DNA of 54,955 bases from UBA6109 sp035366835 (GTDB lineage Bacteria; Desulfobacterota; Syntrophia; Syntrophales; UBA6109): NCBI GenBank assembly GCA_035366835.1, contig DAOSIS010000023.1, forward strand, positions 1-54,955, read 5' to 3'. The first letter of the stretch is position 1; each line of letters starts with the position of its first letter. Position numbers and translations under genes: made by a program. Shown here in pieces: positions 34,547 through 43,053 of the stretch. The notes under the pieces were generated by a model. That model saw only the letters and a list, made by a program, of their open reading frames with translations. It ran no database searches and was not told where the DNA came from.

Positions 34547-35203
34547 CTAGATCTCTTCCAGATACTTGTAGGTGGTCGGGACTGAAATCCCCAGCTCACC
34601 GGACAGCTTTTTCACCGACCCCTTGATCAGGAAGAAGCCCTCTTTTTTCAGATCCCGCATCATCTGCAGCTTGTCGGCCTTGGACAGCGAGACAATCGGC
34701 TTGTTGACTTTTTTTACCGCCTTTTCAATGAGTTGCTCCATCAGGGAATCGACGTCGGACAAAAACTTTTCCGGAGATCCGTTCTCGCCGGCGGCATCTT
34801 GACGGCTGGCGGTCTGGCAGAGTTGATCGATGAGATTCTTTGTGGACAGATAGGGCGTCAGATCGATGTTGATACACAGGCACCCCACGGTATCCCCCTT
34901 GTCGTTCCGGATGAAAAGGGTCGTCGACTTCAACTCGCGCCCCTCTTTCGTTCTCGTGCGGTATCCGATCACAGCCGTATCTTTCCTGCTCTGCTTGTTT
35001 TCCTCGAACAGACGCAGGCCCATATCCGTGATCGGTGCGCCGACATCGCGGCCGGTGATGTGACCATTTGCAATCTTCACGATGGACCTGTCGAGATTGC
35101 AGAGATCGTGCAGTACGACCTCGCAGTTCTTGCCGAAGGTTTCCGCCAGGGCATCCACCCATGGGATGAACTTCTTGATCTCTTTGTCGTTCATATCATT
35201 CAT
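34547..35203 (-). CDS. YheO/DauR-like PAS and HTH transcriptional regulator
   Basis: The product is 218 aa. The N-terminal YheO-like PAS domain reads FGKNCEVVLHDLCNLDRSIV, then GCLCINIDLTPYL. The C-terminal helix-turn-helix includes FFLIKGSVKKLSGELGISVP and TTYKYLEE. DauR, a family member, represses D-arginine catabolism, and homologues are often beside ridA. It heads the ten-kilobase catabolic operon, with an A/T-rich promoter region upstream, so it probably autoregulates and controls it. The start at 35203 is chosen for GGAGGT 8 nt upstream. Confidence 0.88.
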   Translation of the reverse strand: MNDMNDKEIKKFIPWVDALAETFGKNCEVVLHDLCNLDRSIVKIANGHITGRDVGAPITDMGLRLFEENKQSRKDTAVIGYRTRTKEGRELKSTTLFIRNDKGDTVGCLCINIDLTPYLSTKNLIDQLCQTASRQDAAGENGSPEKFLSDVDSLMEQLIEKAVKKVNKPIVSLSKADKLQMMRDLKKEGFFLIKGSVKKLSGELGISVPTTYKYLEEI

Positions 35204-35237
35204 CAATATCCACCTCCGAACCCGCCGGCGCATAGTG

Positions 35238-35292
35238 TAGAATAAATTATATTTGCGGGGAAATAATTATAATAGAGAAAAAGCATTGTCAA
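35238..35292 (-). promoter_or_regulatory. Promoter/operator region of the TTT catabolic operon
   Basis: Minus-strand TTGACA (35287-35292) and a perfect TATAAT (35266-35271) are only 15 bp apart. An imperfect inverted repeat (ATTATTT / AAATATAAT around CCCCGC) follows and could be the regulator's operator. This is one of the most A/T-rich patches in the window. Confidence 0.5.
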
Positions 35293-35340
35293 GCCCCCTT
35301 GAAAGCTCCGGCAGCTCTGCAGGAAACCTGATCGTTCTTG

Positions 35341-36858
35341 TCAGGGCATGAAGAGGTTTTTCGTGGAAAAATGTGGTTCGCTGGTCAGGTTGACCCCGAG
35401 ACGCCGCAGGCCCGCCTCATCGCCGGGCGTGGGAATGTGGGTCATGTGGACCTCGCAGTTGCGCAGCTCCGTCAGCTTCTCGATCGCGAGCTGCGCCGCG
35501 GGATTCGTCGTCGCGCTGATGCTCAGCGCAATGAGCGTTTCCTCGAGATCGAGACTGACGGTCCTTTCGTTGAGGATATCGGTCTTCAGGTTTCGCACGG
35601 AGTTCGTGATCGTGTCCGGCAACAGCTTGATCTTCGCCGGGATATCGGCCAGGTGCTTGATGGCGTGCAGAACCAGGCTCGATGAGGCGTGCATCAGGGC
35701 CGAGTTGTTGCCGGTGATGATGGTGCCGTCCTTCAGCTCGATGGCGGCACCGCAGAAAATCCCCTCGTTTCCCTTGTCAAGCGCCTGGCCCTGCCGAGCC
35801 GCCTCCCAGGCGGGTTTGACAACGGCGCGGTCCTCCGGCCGGATGACGAAATCCTTCATGAACAGCTCGACGCGCTGGACCGTCTCCCTGTCCGCAAATC
35901 CCATGGCATACTCGCACCGGTACCGGAAATAGCGCCGGAGGATCTCCTGTTTGGAGGCTTCCCTGGTCACGCCGTCGTCGACGATGGAAAAACCCGCTCG
36001 GTTCACTCCCATGTCCGTTGGAGACTGGTAGAAGGAATCCCCGCCCGTGATCTTTCCCAGGATTCTCTTGACGACCGGGAAGACCTCCACGTCACGGTTG
36101 TAGTTCACCGACATTTTCCCGTAGACCTCCAGGTGGAAGGGGTCGATGAGGTTGAAGTCGCGGATATCGGCGGTGGCTGCCTCGTAGGCGACGTTGACGG
36201 GATGCTTGAGGGGAATGTTCCAGATGGGAAAGGTCTCGAACTTGGCATACCCGGCTTTCACGCCCCGCCGGTACTCGTGGTAGAGTTGGGAGAGGCATGT
36301 GGCGAGTTTTCCGCTTCCGGGCCCCGGGCCGGTTACGATCACCAGCGGCTTCTTCGTCTCGATGTACGTGTTCGCCCCGTACCCTTCGTCGCTCACGATA
36401 GATTCTACGTCCGTCGGATATCCCTTGGTGAATCGGTGGGTGAAGACCTCGATGTTCCTTCGCTCGAGCTTGTTCTTGAACAGCGTCGCCGCAGGCTGTC
36501 CGTCGAAACGGGTGATGACGACGCCCCGCACGTCGATGCCCCACCCGCGGAGGTCGTCGATCAGCTTCAGGGCGTCGGCATCGTAGGTGATGCCGAAGTC
36601 GGCGCGGATCTTCTTGCGCTCAATGTCTCCCGCGTAGATGCACAGGAGGATGTCGGCCTTGTCCTTGAGTTCCCGGATCAGCCGCATCTTCACGTTGGGG
36701 TCGTAGCCGGGCAGGACGCGGGCGGCGTGAAAATCGAACAGGAGCTTGCCGCCGAATTCGAGGTAGAGCTTGTTGTCGAACCGCTTCACGCGCTCGAGGA
36801 TCTCCGCCGTCTGTTCCTGAATGTAACGTTCGTTATCGAATCCCATCCTGCTGGGCAT
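35341..36858 (-). CDS. DUF1846 (UPF0371) family protein
   Basis: The product is 505 aa, standard length. Conserved DUF1846 blocks are present: MGFDNERYIQEQTAEILERV, LYLEFGGKLLFDFHAARVLP, VIVTGPGPGSGKLATCLSQL with a P-loop-like Gly run, and GGDSFYQSPTDMGVNRAGF. The family fold is known, but its function is unsettled; it is cytoplasmic and frequent in anaerobes and Firmicutes. Either ATG 36858 (12 nt from AGGAGG) or 36846 could start translation. It diverges from the small conserved gene at 37047. Confidence 0.9.
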   Translation of the reverse strand: MPSRMGFDNERYIQEQTAEILERVKRFDNKLYLEFGGKLLFDFHAARVLPGYDPNVKMRLIRELKDKADILLCIYAGDIERKKIRADFGITYDADALKLIDDLRGWGIDVRGVVITRFDGQPAATLFKNKLERRNIEVFTHRFTKGYPTDVESIVSDEGYGANTYIETKKPLVIVTGPGPGSGKLATCLSQLYHEYRRGVKAGYAKFETFPIWNIPLKHPVNVAYEAATADIRDFNLIDPFHLEVYGKMSVNYNRDVEVFPVVKRILGKITGGDSFYQSPTDMGVNRAGFSIVDDGVTREASKQEILRRYFRYRCEYAMGFADRETVQRVELFMKDFVIRPEDRAVVKPAWEAARQGQALDKGNEGIFCGAAIELKDGTIITGNNSALMHASSSLVLHAIKHLADIPAKIKLLPDTITNSVRNLKTDILNERTVSLDLEETLIALSISATTNPAAQLAIEKLTELRNCEVHMTHIPTPGDEAGLRRLGVNLTSEPHFSTKNLFMP

Positions 36859-36982
36859 CGTCGATGCATCCACCTCCTGAAGGAACGGTCCGGCAGGAGC
36901 CGGACGGAACAAAATTGTTGCCTTTACTACACAGAAATGTTCCAATCTTCAACAGGGATTTTCACAGGTCACCCGCCCGACG

Positions 36983-37012
36983 TTGACAGCCCGGGATGGA
37001 ACTGATTATTTT
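36983..37012 (+). promoter_or_regulatory. Possible promoter of the small gene and cytochrome cluster
   Basis: A perfect TTGACA (36983-36988) is followed after 18 bp by TATTTT (37007-37012). It precedes the small ORF at 37047 and may serve the cytochrome cluster beyond. Confidence 0.45.
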
Positions 37013-37046
37013 GTGACGATTTCATTTCCGGCGGAGGATGGCGGTC

Positions 37047-37244
37047 ATGTTGAGTACGGAAGCGGCAAAACTGAAGGTCATGATCGAAAAGGCCATCGAA
37101 GACCACGAAATCACAACCTCGGAGTACGAGCGGATTCTTGCCCTCGCCCATTGGGACTCGCATGTCGACGCTCAGGAACGTCGGCTGCTGGCCCAATTGC
37201 AGGAACTGATCGCAAGCGGCATGGTCACGAGGAAGCCCGGCTGA
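37047..37244 (+). CDS. Small conserved hypothetical protein
   Basis: The product is 65 aa, highly charged and helical: LKVMIEKAIEDHEITTSEYE followed by RILALAHWDSHVDAQERRLL. The pattern (E-Y-E-R-I, then D-x-Q-E-x-x-L-L) resembles short TerB-like proteins common in deltaproteobacteria; no function is known. GGAGG lies 9 nt before this ATG; an upstream in-frame ATG at 37038 is too close to it. It lies between DUF1846 and the cytochrome cluster. Confidence 0.65.
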   Translation: MLSTEAAKLKVMIEKAIEDHEITTSEYERILALAHWDSHVDAQERRLLAQLQELIASGMVTRKPG

Positions 37245-37368
37245 ACGGCCGACCGATCATGAAAGCACTGCCCGGCCCCGCGCTGTAACAGGCGTGCAAA
37301 AAAACGTTGTACGGACCCCATCCATCGAGTACGATGGAACCAGCCAGCGATTCCCGAAGGAGCAGCGC

Positions 37369-38622
37369 GTGAAATCCCGAATCGTTACCGGAGCGGTCCT
37401 TTTCTTCGTCTTCCTGCTGGTCCTTTCCGCACCCACAACAGCCAGGAACGAGAGCTCCTGCGTTACCTGCCACACCGATGACGCCGCCTTGAAGAGACTC
37501 TGCAAGGTGCCGGACATTCCGACGGGTGAGGCGCAGGGGTGAGCAGGGGCGCCTCCGCCGGTCTCGGCGGAAACGTACTACAAAGGGCTTCTCGTCGATC
37601 GCAAGCTGATCGAAGAAGACGGGCATTTCGCGAAAGGATGCACCGCCTGTCACCAGGGCGACGATTCGCAAATGGAGATGGATCTCGCACATAAGGGACG
37701 CGAGAAACGGCCGTCGGAAAATCTCAAGGTCTGCGGGGAGTGCCACCCGGAAATCGTTTCAACCTACAGAAAATCGCTGCATTTTACGACGGCCGGTCAA
37801 CGGAACCGCATCATCGAAAGGATGTCACAGGCCGAAGCAAAGCGCTTCGATGCCGAAGTATTCGAAAAATCCTGCCGGAGTTGTCACGCCTCCTGCGGGG
37901 ATTGTCACGTGAAGTCGCCGCTGATCAGCGGCATCAGTGTCGGCCTCATCAAGGGGCATCGCTTCGTGAAGAAAGACGAAGGAAAGACCTGCGCCTTCTG
38001 CCACGGCGGAAGGGTCTATCCCGAGTTCACCGGCGAATACGGCGGCACGGCCGATGTCCACTACCAGAAGGGCATGATGTGCCTGGACTGCCACAAGAAG
38101 CGCGAATTCCACGGCGACGGCACCGCCTACCGGGTCAAGGAAGAGGTGAGGGACCGCCCCTCCTGCCGGGACTGCCACCGTGTCGGCGGGGAAGCGAAAC
38201 TCACGGCCCAGACCGCGCACCTCAGACACGCGGACAAGGTGAGCTGCTTCGGATGCCACTCTTCTGCAGAATACCGCAACTGCTACAACTGCCATGTCGG
38301 CGGCGGGTCGGAAGCGAAACCCGGTTTCATGCTCGGCATGAGTCCCAAGAACAGAAAACAGATCACGACCCTCCGTCTGATTCCCACGGTCCGGGACAGT
38401 TTCAAGAACCAGGGGATCAAGATGGAGCAATTCGATCGCCTGCCCAACTACTGGGACACGCCTGCGCACAACATCCGGAAGCGGACGGAACGGACCCGCT
38501 ATTGCGACGCCTGCCACGAAGAGAAGAAAGGATTTCTCACAAAGGATCAACTCATCAAGGATGGTTCCAAGGCCAACCTGGAGTTGCTGTATAACCCCAA
38601 ACCCATACCCATAAGCGAATAG
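37369..38622 (+). CDS. Multihaem c-type cytochrome with in-frame UGA (candidate selenoprotein)
   Basis: Reading through the UGA at 37540-37542 (codon 58) gives 417 aa. A signal peptide (VTGAVLFFVFLLVLSAPTTA) is followed by haem-binding sites CVTCH, CTACH, CGECH, CRSCH, CGDCH, CAFCH, CLDCH, CRDCH, CFGCH, CYNCH and CDACH, about eleven, so it is a periplasmic electron carrier. The frame is identical before and after the UGA, and no other break exists. The GTG start has AAGGAG 7 nt upstream. A bSECIS-like hairpin follows the UGA (see that entry). If UGA is a true stop, only a 57-aa one-haem peptide results and the remainder lacks a start with a signal peptide. A point mutation or sequencing error is the alternative. 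Confidence 0.75.
37554..37571 (+). promoter_or_regulatory. bSECIS-like hairpin downstream of the in-frame UGA
   Basis: The stem TCCGCCG/CGGCGGA (7 bp) closes on a GTCT loop; opening the top pair gives a GGTCTC loop. GGUCU begins 18 nt after the UGA. From memory of the E. coli fdhF element, its SelB-contact GGUCU begins 19 nt after the UGA. The bulged U of fdhF is not evident. The element is inside the coding sequence, as bacterial SECIS elements are. Confidence 0.5.
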
Positions 38623-38634
38623 GAGGAAGATCGT

Positions 38635-39534
38635 ATGATGAGAAAGAATAAATCGAAATGGCTTGCAATGACCGTAGGCATCGTTTTGCTGATGTCCCTG
38701 GCCTGTCTGTCCTTCGCCGCGGACATCGAACCCGTCGTCACGACGGACTGGCTCGGACAGAACCTCGACAAGGTCGTCGTTCTCGATATCCGGAAGGTCG
38801 AAGAGTACAGGGCCGGTCACATCCCCGGTGCCATAAACGTCGTCTACGACTCCTGGGCCGTCAAGAAGGGGGATCTCCTGAACGAGCTGCCCGCCGACGA
38901 CGATCTCCGGGACATCATCTCCTCGACCGGGATTGAAGCGACCTCTTCGGTCGTTGTCGTGGGCAAGACCGACACGATGACGGACAAAGTGAACGCCACC
39001 CGCATCGCCTTCACGCTCAAGTACGCGGGCGTGGCGGACGTCGCCGTTCTGAGCGGCGGATACAACAAGTGGGCGGCCGACAAGAAGACCGTTTCCACCG
39101 AAGCCGTGAGGCCGAGATCGAAGGCCTTCACGGGCAAGTTCCAGAAGGACCTGGTCGTCAAGAAGAATGACGTCCTGGCTGCCATAGGAAAGGCCGTCAT
39201 CGTCGACACCCGCGATCCCGACACCTTCGCCGGGAAAAAGAAACTCGATTTCGTCGCCAAGGCGGGACACATCAAGGGTGCGGTGCTTCTTGAGACGACG
39301 GCGCTGTACGAGGCTGACGGCACGTACAAACCCAAGGAAGCGATCGCCGCTCTGGCCGCCGGTGTCGTGGGAACGGACACCTCCAAGGAAATCATCGTGT
39401 ACTGCGATTCGGGGAGGGTCGCGACCGCCTGGTGGTTCATGCTGCACGAGGTGCTGGGCTACAAGAACGCCAAGCTCTACGATGGTTCGATGATGGACTA
39501 CGCCAAGGACCCGGCGGCGCCGATGGAACCGTAG
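38635..39534 (+). CDS. Exported tandem-rhodanese sulfurtransferase-like protein
   Basis: The product is 299 aa. The signal peptide is VGIVLLMSLACLSFA. Two rhodanese domains follow. The first (WLGQNLDKVVVLDIRKVEEY, GHIPGAINV) has no cysteine at the active-site loop (VVVVGKTDTMTDK). The second (AVIVDTRDPDTF) carries the catalytic Cys in IIVYCDSGRVATAW. It therefore should transfer sulfane sulfur or a selenium equivalent in the periplasm through one active domain. It starts 12 bp after the UGA-containing cytochrome with AGGAGGAAG as RBS. Rhodanese proteins next to multihaem cytochromes also occur in Geobacter ext clusters linked to selenite/tellurite reduction. Confidence 0.9.
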   Translation: MMRKNKSKWLAMTVGIVLLMSLACLSFAADIEPVVTTDWLGQNLDKVVVLDIRKVEEYRAGHIPGAINVVYDSWAVKKGDLLNELPADDDLRDIISSTGIEATSSVVVVGKTDTMTDKVNATRIAFTLKYAGVADVAVLSGGYNKWAADKKTVSTEAVRPRSKAFTGKFQKDLVVKKNDVLAAIGKAVIVDTRDPDTFAGKKKLDFVAKAGHIKGAVLLETTALYEADGTYKPKEAIAALAAGVVGTDTSKEIIVYCDSGRVATAWWFMLHEVLGYKNAKLYDGSMMDYAKDPAAPMEP

Positions 39535-39655
39535 AATAGCGTCGTTCATCCGGTGCACGCCGATCGGATGACGGAACCGAAGCAGGACAACCTTCACCGC
39601 CGGGATCGGGACGCTGATCCCGGTTCCGGCGGGCGAGAACAGGAAGGGCATTCCC

Positions 39656-42277
39656 GTGGCAGCGAAGGATGCAACGGCCACAATCTGCGCGCTTTTGATC
39701 CTGTCGGCACTCCCGGTACAGTCGGCGGAGTGGCGGCATCGGGACATCTGGCTCAAGAACGAGTTGGGGGAACGCATCTCCCCTGCCCAGAACGCGGCCG
39801 ATGCCTACAGCCCCCGGAAGACCTGCGGGACCTGCCACGGTTATGCGACGATCACCTCGGGATACCATTTCCAGCAGGGCTTCGACGAGATGAGGGACGA
39901 CTACGATCCGCGCCGCCCCTGGGTCCTTTCGCCGGGCCGCTTCGGCAAGGGCTTCACTCCGGGGACTTTCCCCGGCCGCGTCGCCGCCAAGAGCGGGACG
40001 GACCCGCGGGGGAGTGATCTGTCCGCCTATGACTGGATTGGCGCGGGCGGTAAATTCGACCCCGACGGGAGGCCCCTCTCTGCGGCCTCCGGGTGGATGC
40101 ATCCGGGAGGCGGCCCTCTCGAATACGGCCGGAAGGCGGGCGGAAAGGCCGATTTCTCGCGAACCCTGATCGAAGGCGAACAGCGCAGCCGTTCCCATCG
40201 CGACGGCGATTACAGTTCACGCTTCGCCCCCGACGGACAGAGTCACTTTGAGGAAAGCGGCGTCGTGGAGGGGGACTGCCTGATGTGCCATCTGCCGGGC
40301 TACGGGATGGGCCGGAGAAATGCGGAGCTTGGCAGGAGAAACTACCGGTGGGCCGCTACGGCGGGCGCGGGCCTGGGGGAAATTCGGGGCGCCGTCTTCA
40401 CCTACGCCGATCCGAAGGCCGGACCGGATTCCGATGCCTTTGCGGAGGGCACGTGGAATCTCTCGCGGAGTCCCGTCGTCGACTATTCCTGGAAGGATGA
40501 CAGACTCTTCACGAAAGAGGGCAAACTCCGCGGGCGGCTCATCAGCAAACAGGTGGGTTCGCAGAGTTGCCTCCAGTGCCACCGGGATATGGACGCCCGG
40601 AAGGCGGGGACGATCCATGAGGCTGCCTACGACGTCCATATCGCCGCAGGGCTGCAGTGCACGGACTGCCATCCCCTCGCGGGCAGTACGAAGACCCAGC
40701 GGCTGCGGCACAACATCGCCAAGGGCTGGTCGCCGCAGGGCACCGTCAGGGATCGTCTCGACGGCACGGGCATGAAGACCTGCGCAAGGTGCCATCTCGA
40801 GGGCCGGTACCGGCCGGCGCGTCCCGGCATGCCGAAGGAAGCTCCGAATCCCGCAAAGACGCACCGGGAAAAGTTTCCGCGGGCATCGTTCCATTTTTCC
40901 CTGCTGCATTGCTCGGCCTGCCACGCTACCGGGCAGCCGGGCAGGGCCGTTTATCTCGAAGACTTCGCGTCGGGAGAGGAAAGTCTGTACACGGCGGACA
41001 AGCTGGAACGGATCAGGCTGACGGACGACTGGACCGTCCCCGTTGCAGCGCCTTGGCAGCCCTGGATGACGCGCGCCGAACGCTCCGACGGAAACCGGTC
41101 GTACGTGCCCTGCGTGACGAGGGCGTCCCAGTGGTTCGGAGAGAAACTCGACAACGGCGGGATCCGCCCGATCGATCTTGCGTCCGTGCGCCGGGCCTTT
41201 CGGAACGCCAAGGGCCTGACGGATGTAGAGGTGCGGGACCTCAAAGGGAACAAGGTGAAGACGACGACCGTCGCCACCGAAGCCGATATGGGTCGGATGA
41301 TACGCGCCCTCACGGAACTCGGCTTCTCCGATGTCGTCTTCGTCGCCGATCGCGTCTACGGACTGACCGGGGACAAGGTCGTTCCCTACGAGGCGCCGCC
41401 GGCAGCCTCTTCGTACTCCTTCCCCGTCTACGCGAAGGCCCTGCAGTGGTTCGGAGAGCGGCAGGAAAACGGCGAGATCAAGCCGATCAGCATCCAGTAT
41501 GTCCTTCAGTCCTTCCGGGTCCTCGAGGGCATGACCATGCAGGAGACGAAAGGCGGGGGAGGAAGGCTGACCGCCGTTCCCGACGTCGCGACAGGGAAAG
41601 ACATCCGCCTGGCGATACGCGCCCTGACGGAGATGGGATTTGCGAACGTGGTCTTTGTGGCGGGCCGCGTCTATGAAGTGAAAAAGGACAAGGTGACGTC
41701 CTCCGAGCTACCGCGGGGCCTGCGCCCTCCGGCCGGCACGGGGGGACATGCACCCGCAAAATGGTTCGGGGAAAGGCAGGCCGACGGATCGATCAGGCCG
41801 ATCGGCGCAGCGCATGTCCGCCGGGCATTGGACGGCCTCAGGGGACTTTCGATGATCGAGGTCCGGAATGAAAGGGGGCAAACGGTCATGGCGCCGACGG
41901 TCGCCACCGAAAAGGACATCGCTGCCATGATCCGGTCGCTTTCAGAAGCCGGATTCAAGAATGTCGTCCTTGTCGGGCAGCGCCTCTACGAGATCCGCGG
42001 GGGCAAGCTGACCTCCAGTGAAATCGTGAAGCCGGACGAGAGGCCATCCTATGCCGTCTTCCACAACGTGGCACCCGTCGAGAAGAAGACCTACGGGGCC
42101 AAGGGCAGCCCGGACGGCTGCCTCGACTGCCACAGCGATACCGCTCCCTTCTTCACGAAGCTCAAGATCCTGAACGTGGGGCGCTTTCTCAGGGAGAACT
42201 ATCCGACGCCGAAAGAGCCGAACGCGGAACCGCAGATGTACGGGTGGGGCATCCGCAGCGTGCCCGCCCACGAATAG
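39656..42277 (+). CDS. Seven-haem c-type cytochrome with three internal ~105-residue repeats
   Basis: The product is 873 aa with a GTG start and AGGAAGGG upstream. The signal peptide is ATICALLILSALPVQSA. The N-terminal half has haem motifs CGTCH, CLMCH, CLQCH, CTDCH, CARCH and CSACH. The middle carries three homologous repeats beginning W-F-G-E-K/R and containing VATExDIxxMIRALxExGF with NVVFV; a last CLDCH site lies near the C-terminus. The repeats lack haem sites and match no domain I know. They may bind a partner or substrate. It lies between two rhodanese genes and is probably periplasmic or outer-membrane-associated. Confidence 0.88.
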   Translation: MAAKDATATICALLILSALPVQSAEWRHRDIWLKNELGERISPAQNAADAYSPRKTCGTCHGYATITSGYHFQQGFDEMRDDYDPRRPWVLSPGRFGKGFTPGTFPGRVAAKSGTDPRGSDLSAYDWIGAGGKFDPDGRPLSAASGWMHPGGGPLEYGRKAGGKADFSRTLIEGEQRSRSHRDGDYSSRFAPDGQSHFEESGVVEGDCLMCHLPGYGMGRRNAELGRRNYRWAATAGAGLGEIRGAVFTYADPKAGPDSDAFAEGTWNLSRSPVVDYSWKDDRLFTKEGKLRGRLISKQVGSQSCLQCHRDMDARKAGTIHEAAYDVHIAAGLQCTDCHPLAGSTKTQRLRHNIAKGWSPQGTVRDRLDGTGMKTCARCHLEGRYRPARPGMPKEAPNPAKTHREKFPRASFHFSLLHCSACHATGQPGRAVYLEDFASGEESLYTADKLERIRLTDDWTVPVAAPWQPWMTRAERSDGNRSYVPCVTRASQWFGEKLDNGGIRPIDLASVRRAFRNAKGLTDVEVRDLKGNKVKTTTVATEADMGRMIRALTELGFSDVVFVADRVYGLTGDKVVPYEAPPAASSYSFPVYAKALQWFGERQENGEIKPISIQYVLQSFRVLEGMTMQETKGGGGRLTAVPDVATGKDIRLAIRALTEMGFANVVFVAGRVYEVKKDKVTSSELPRGLRPPAGTGGHAPAKWFGERQADGSIRPIGAAHVRRALDGLRGLSMIEVRNERGQTVMAPTVATEKDIAAMIRSLSEAGFKNVVLVGQRLYEIRGGKLTSSEIVKPDERPSYAVFHNVAPVEKKTYGAKGSPDGCLDCHSDTAPFFTKLKILNVGRFLRENYPTPKEPNAEPQMYGWGIRSVPAHE
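41130..42030 (+). repeat. Three tandem coding repeats in the seven-haem cytochrome
   Basis: Repeat units start near 41130, 41440 and 41758. Shared positions are W-F-G-E-K/R-x-x-x-G-x-I-x-P-I, a central V/L-x-x-x-F/L region, VATExDI (VATGKDI in unit 2), MIRAL(T/S)E-G-F and a VV(F/L)V-x-x-R-(V/L)-Y ending. Protein similarity is clear while the DNA has diverged, so the duplications are old. Confidence 0.75.
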
Positions 42278-42293
42278 CGAGGCTTTGGGACCC

Positions 42294-43052
42294 ATGCGCC
42301 GTATCTTTCATCGGAGAAGATTGTGGATCGCCGTTCTGCTCCTTCCGCTGATCTGCGCCCCGGCGGAGGCCGCGGAGACCGGCGCGAAGAAGATTTCTCC
42401 GCAGGAGCTCGCGCAGATGCTGGCCGGAGGAAAGAAGCCCCTCCTTATCAACAATATGGGGCTGATCGAATGCCTCGACCACAGCATTGCCGGATCGATC
42501 TGCATTCCCTCCGAAGAGATGGAAGAGAGGGTGGGCGAGCTTCCTTCCGACAAGGGCCGGCTGATCGTCTTCTACTGCGAAAGCGACATCTCCCAGAAGA
42601 GCTGCGAAGCCTCCGATGTGGCGGTCCGGCATGGATATACGGCCGTTTACGTCCTGGACGGCGGGATGCCGGCCTGGAAACGGGCAGGCTACGCCACGGT
42701 CGCGGCGGAGCGGATTCCCCGGCGGGCGATTGCATCGGTCAAGCCACCTGCCCTGAGGAAGATGCTGGCGGAGAAGGCTGCCGTTCTCCCTGTCGATATC
42801 CGTTCCGAAAACATCTTCCGGAAAGGGCATATCGAAGGCGCGATCAACCTCCCCATGCACCAGCTGCACCGTCGCTGGCGGGAGCTTCCCCTTGACCGCC
42901 CGCTGGTCATCGTGGACAACCGGGGCTTCCGCTCCCCTCTTGCGGCGAACTATCTCGCCTCACGGGGATTCGACGTGAGGCCTCTTTTCGGAGGCATGAT
43001 CTCGTGGGAGGCCATGCTGGAGAAGGAAAAGAAGAACGCGAAGAGGAAATAG
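42294..43052 (+). CDS. Exported tandem-rhodanese protein, second copy
   Basis: The product is 252 aa with signal peptide (LWIAVLLLPLICAPAEA). Domain 1 (MLAGGKKPLLINNMGLIECL) has a Cys at the active-site position, IVFYCESDISQKS. Domain 2 (LPVDIRSENIFRKGHIEGAI) has Asp instead of Cys in LVIVDNRGFRSP, so it is catalytically dead. This is the reverse arrangement of the protein at 38635-39534, where only domain 2 has Cys. The C-terminus is Lys-rich. It begins 16 bp after the seven-haem cytochrome, and the next gene starts 1 bp after its stop. Confidence 0.87.
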   Translation: MRRIFHRRRLWIAVLLLPLICAPAEAAETGAKKISPQELAQMLAGGKKPLLINNMGLIECLDHSIAGSICIPSEEMEERVGELPSDKGRLIVFYCESDISQKSCEASDVAVRHGYTAVYVLDGGMPAWKRAGYATVAAERIPRRAIASVKPPALRKMLAEKAAVLPVDIRSENIFRKGHIEGAINLPMHQLHRRWRELPLDRPLVIVDNRGFRSPLAANYLASRGFDVRPLFGGMISWEAMLEKEKKNAKRK

Positions 43053-43053
43053 C

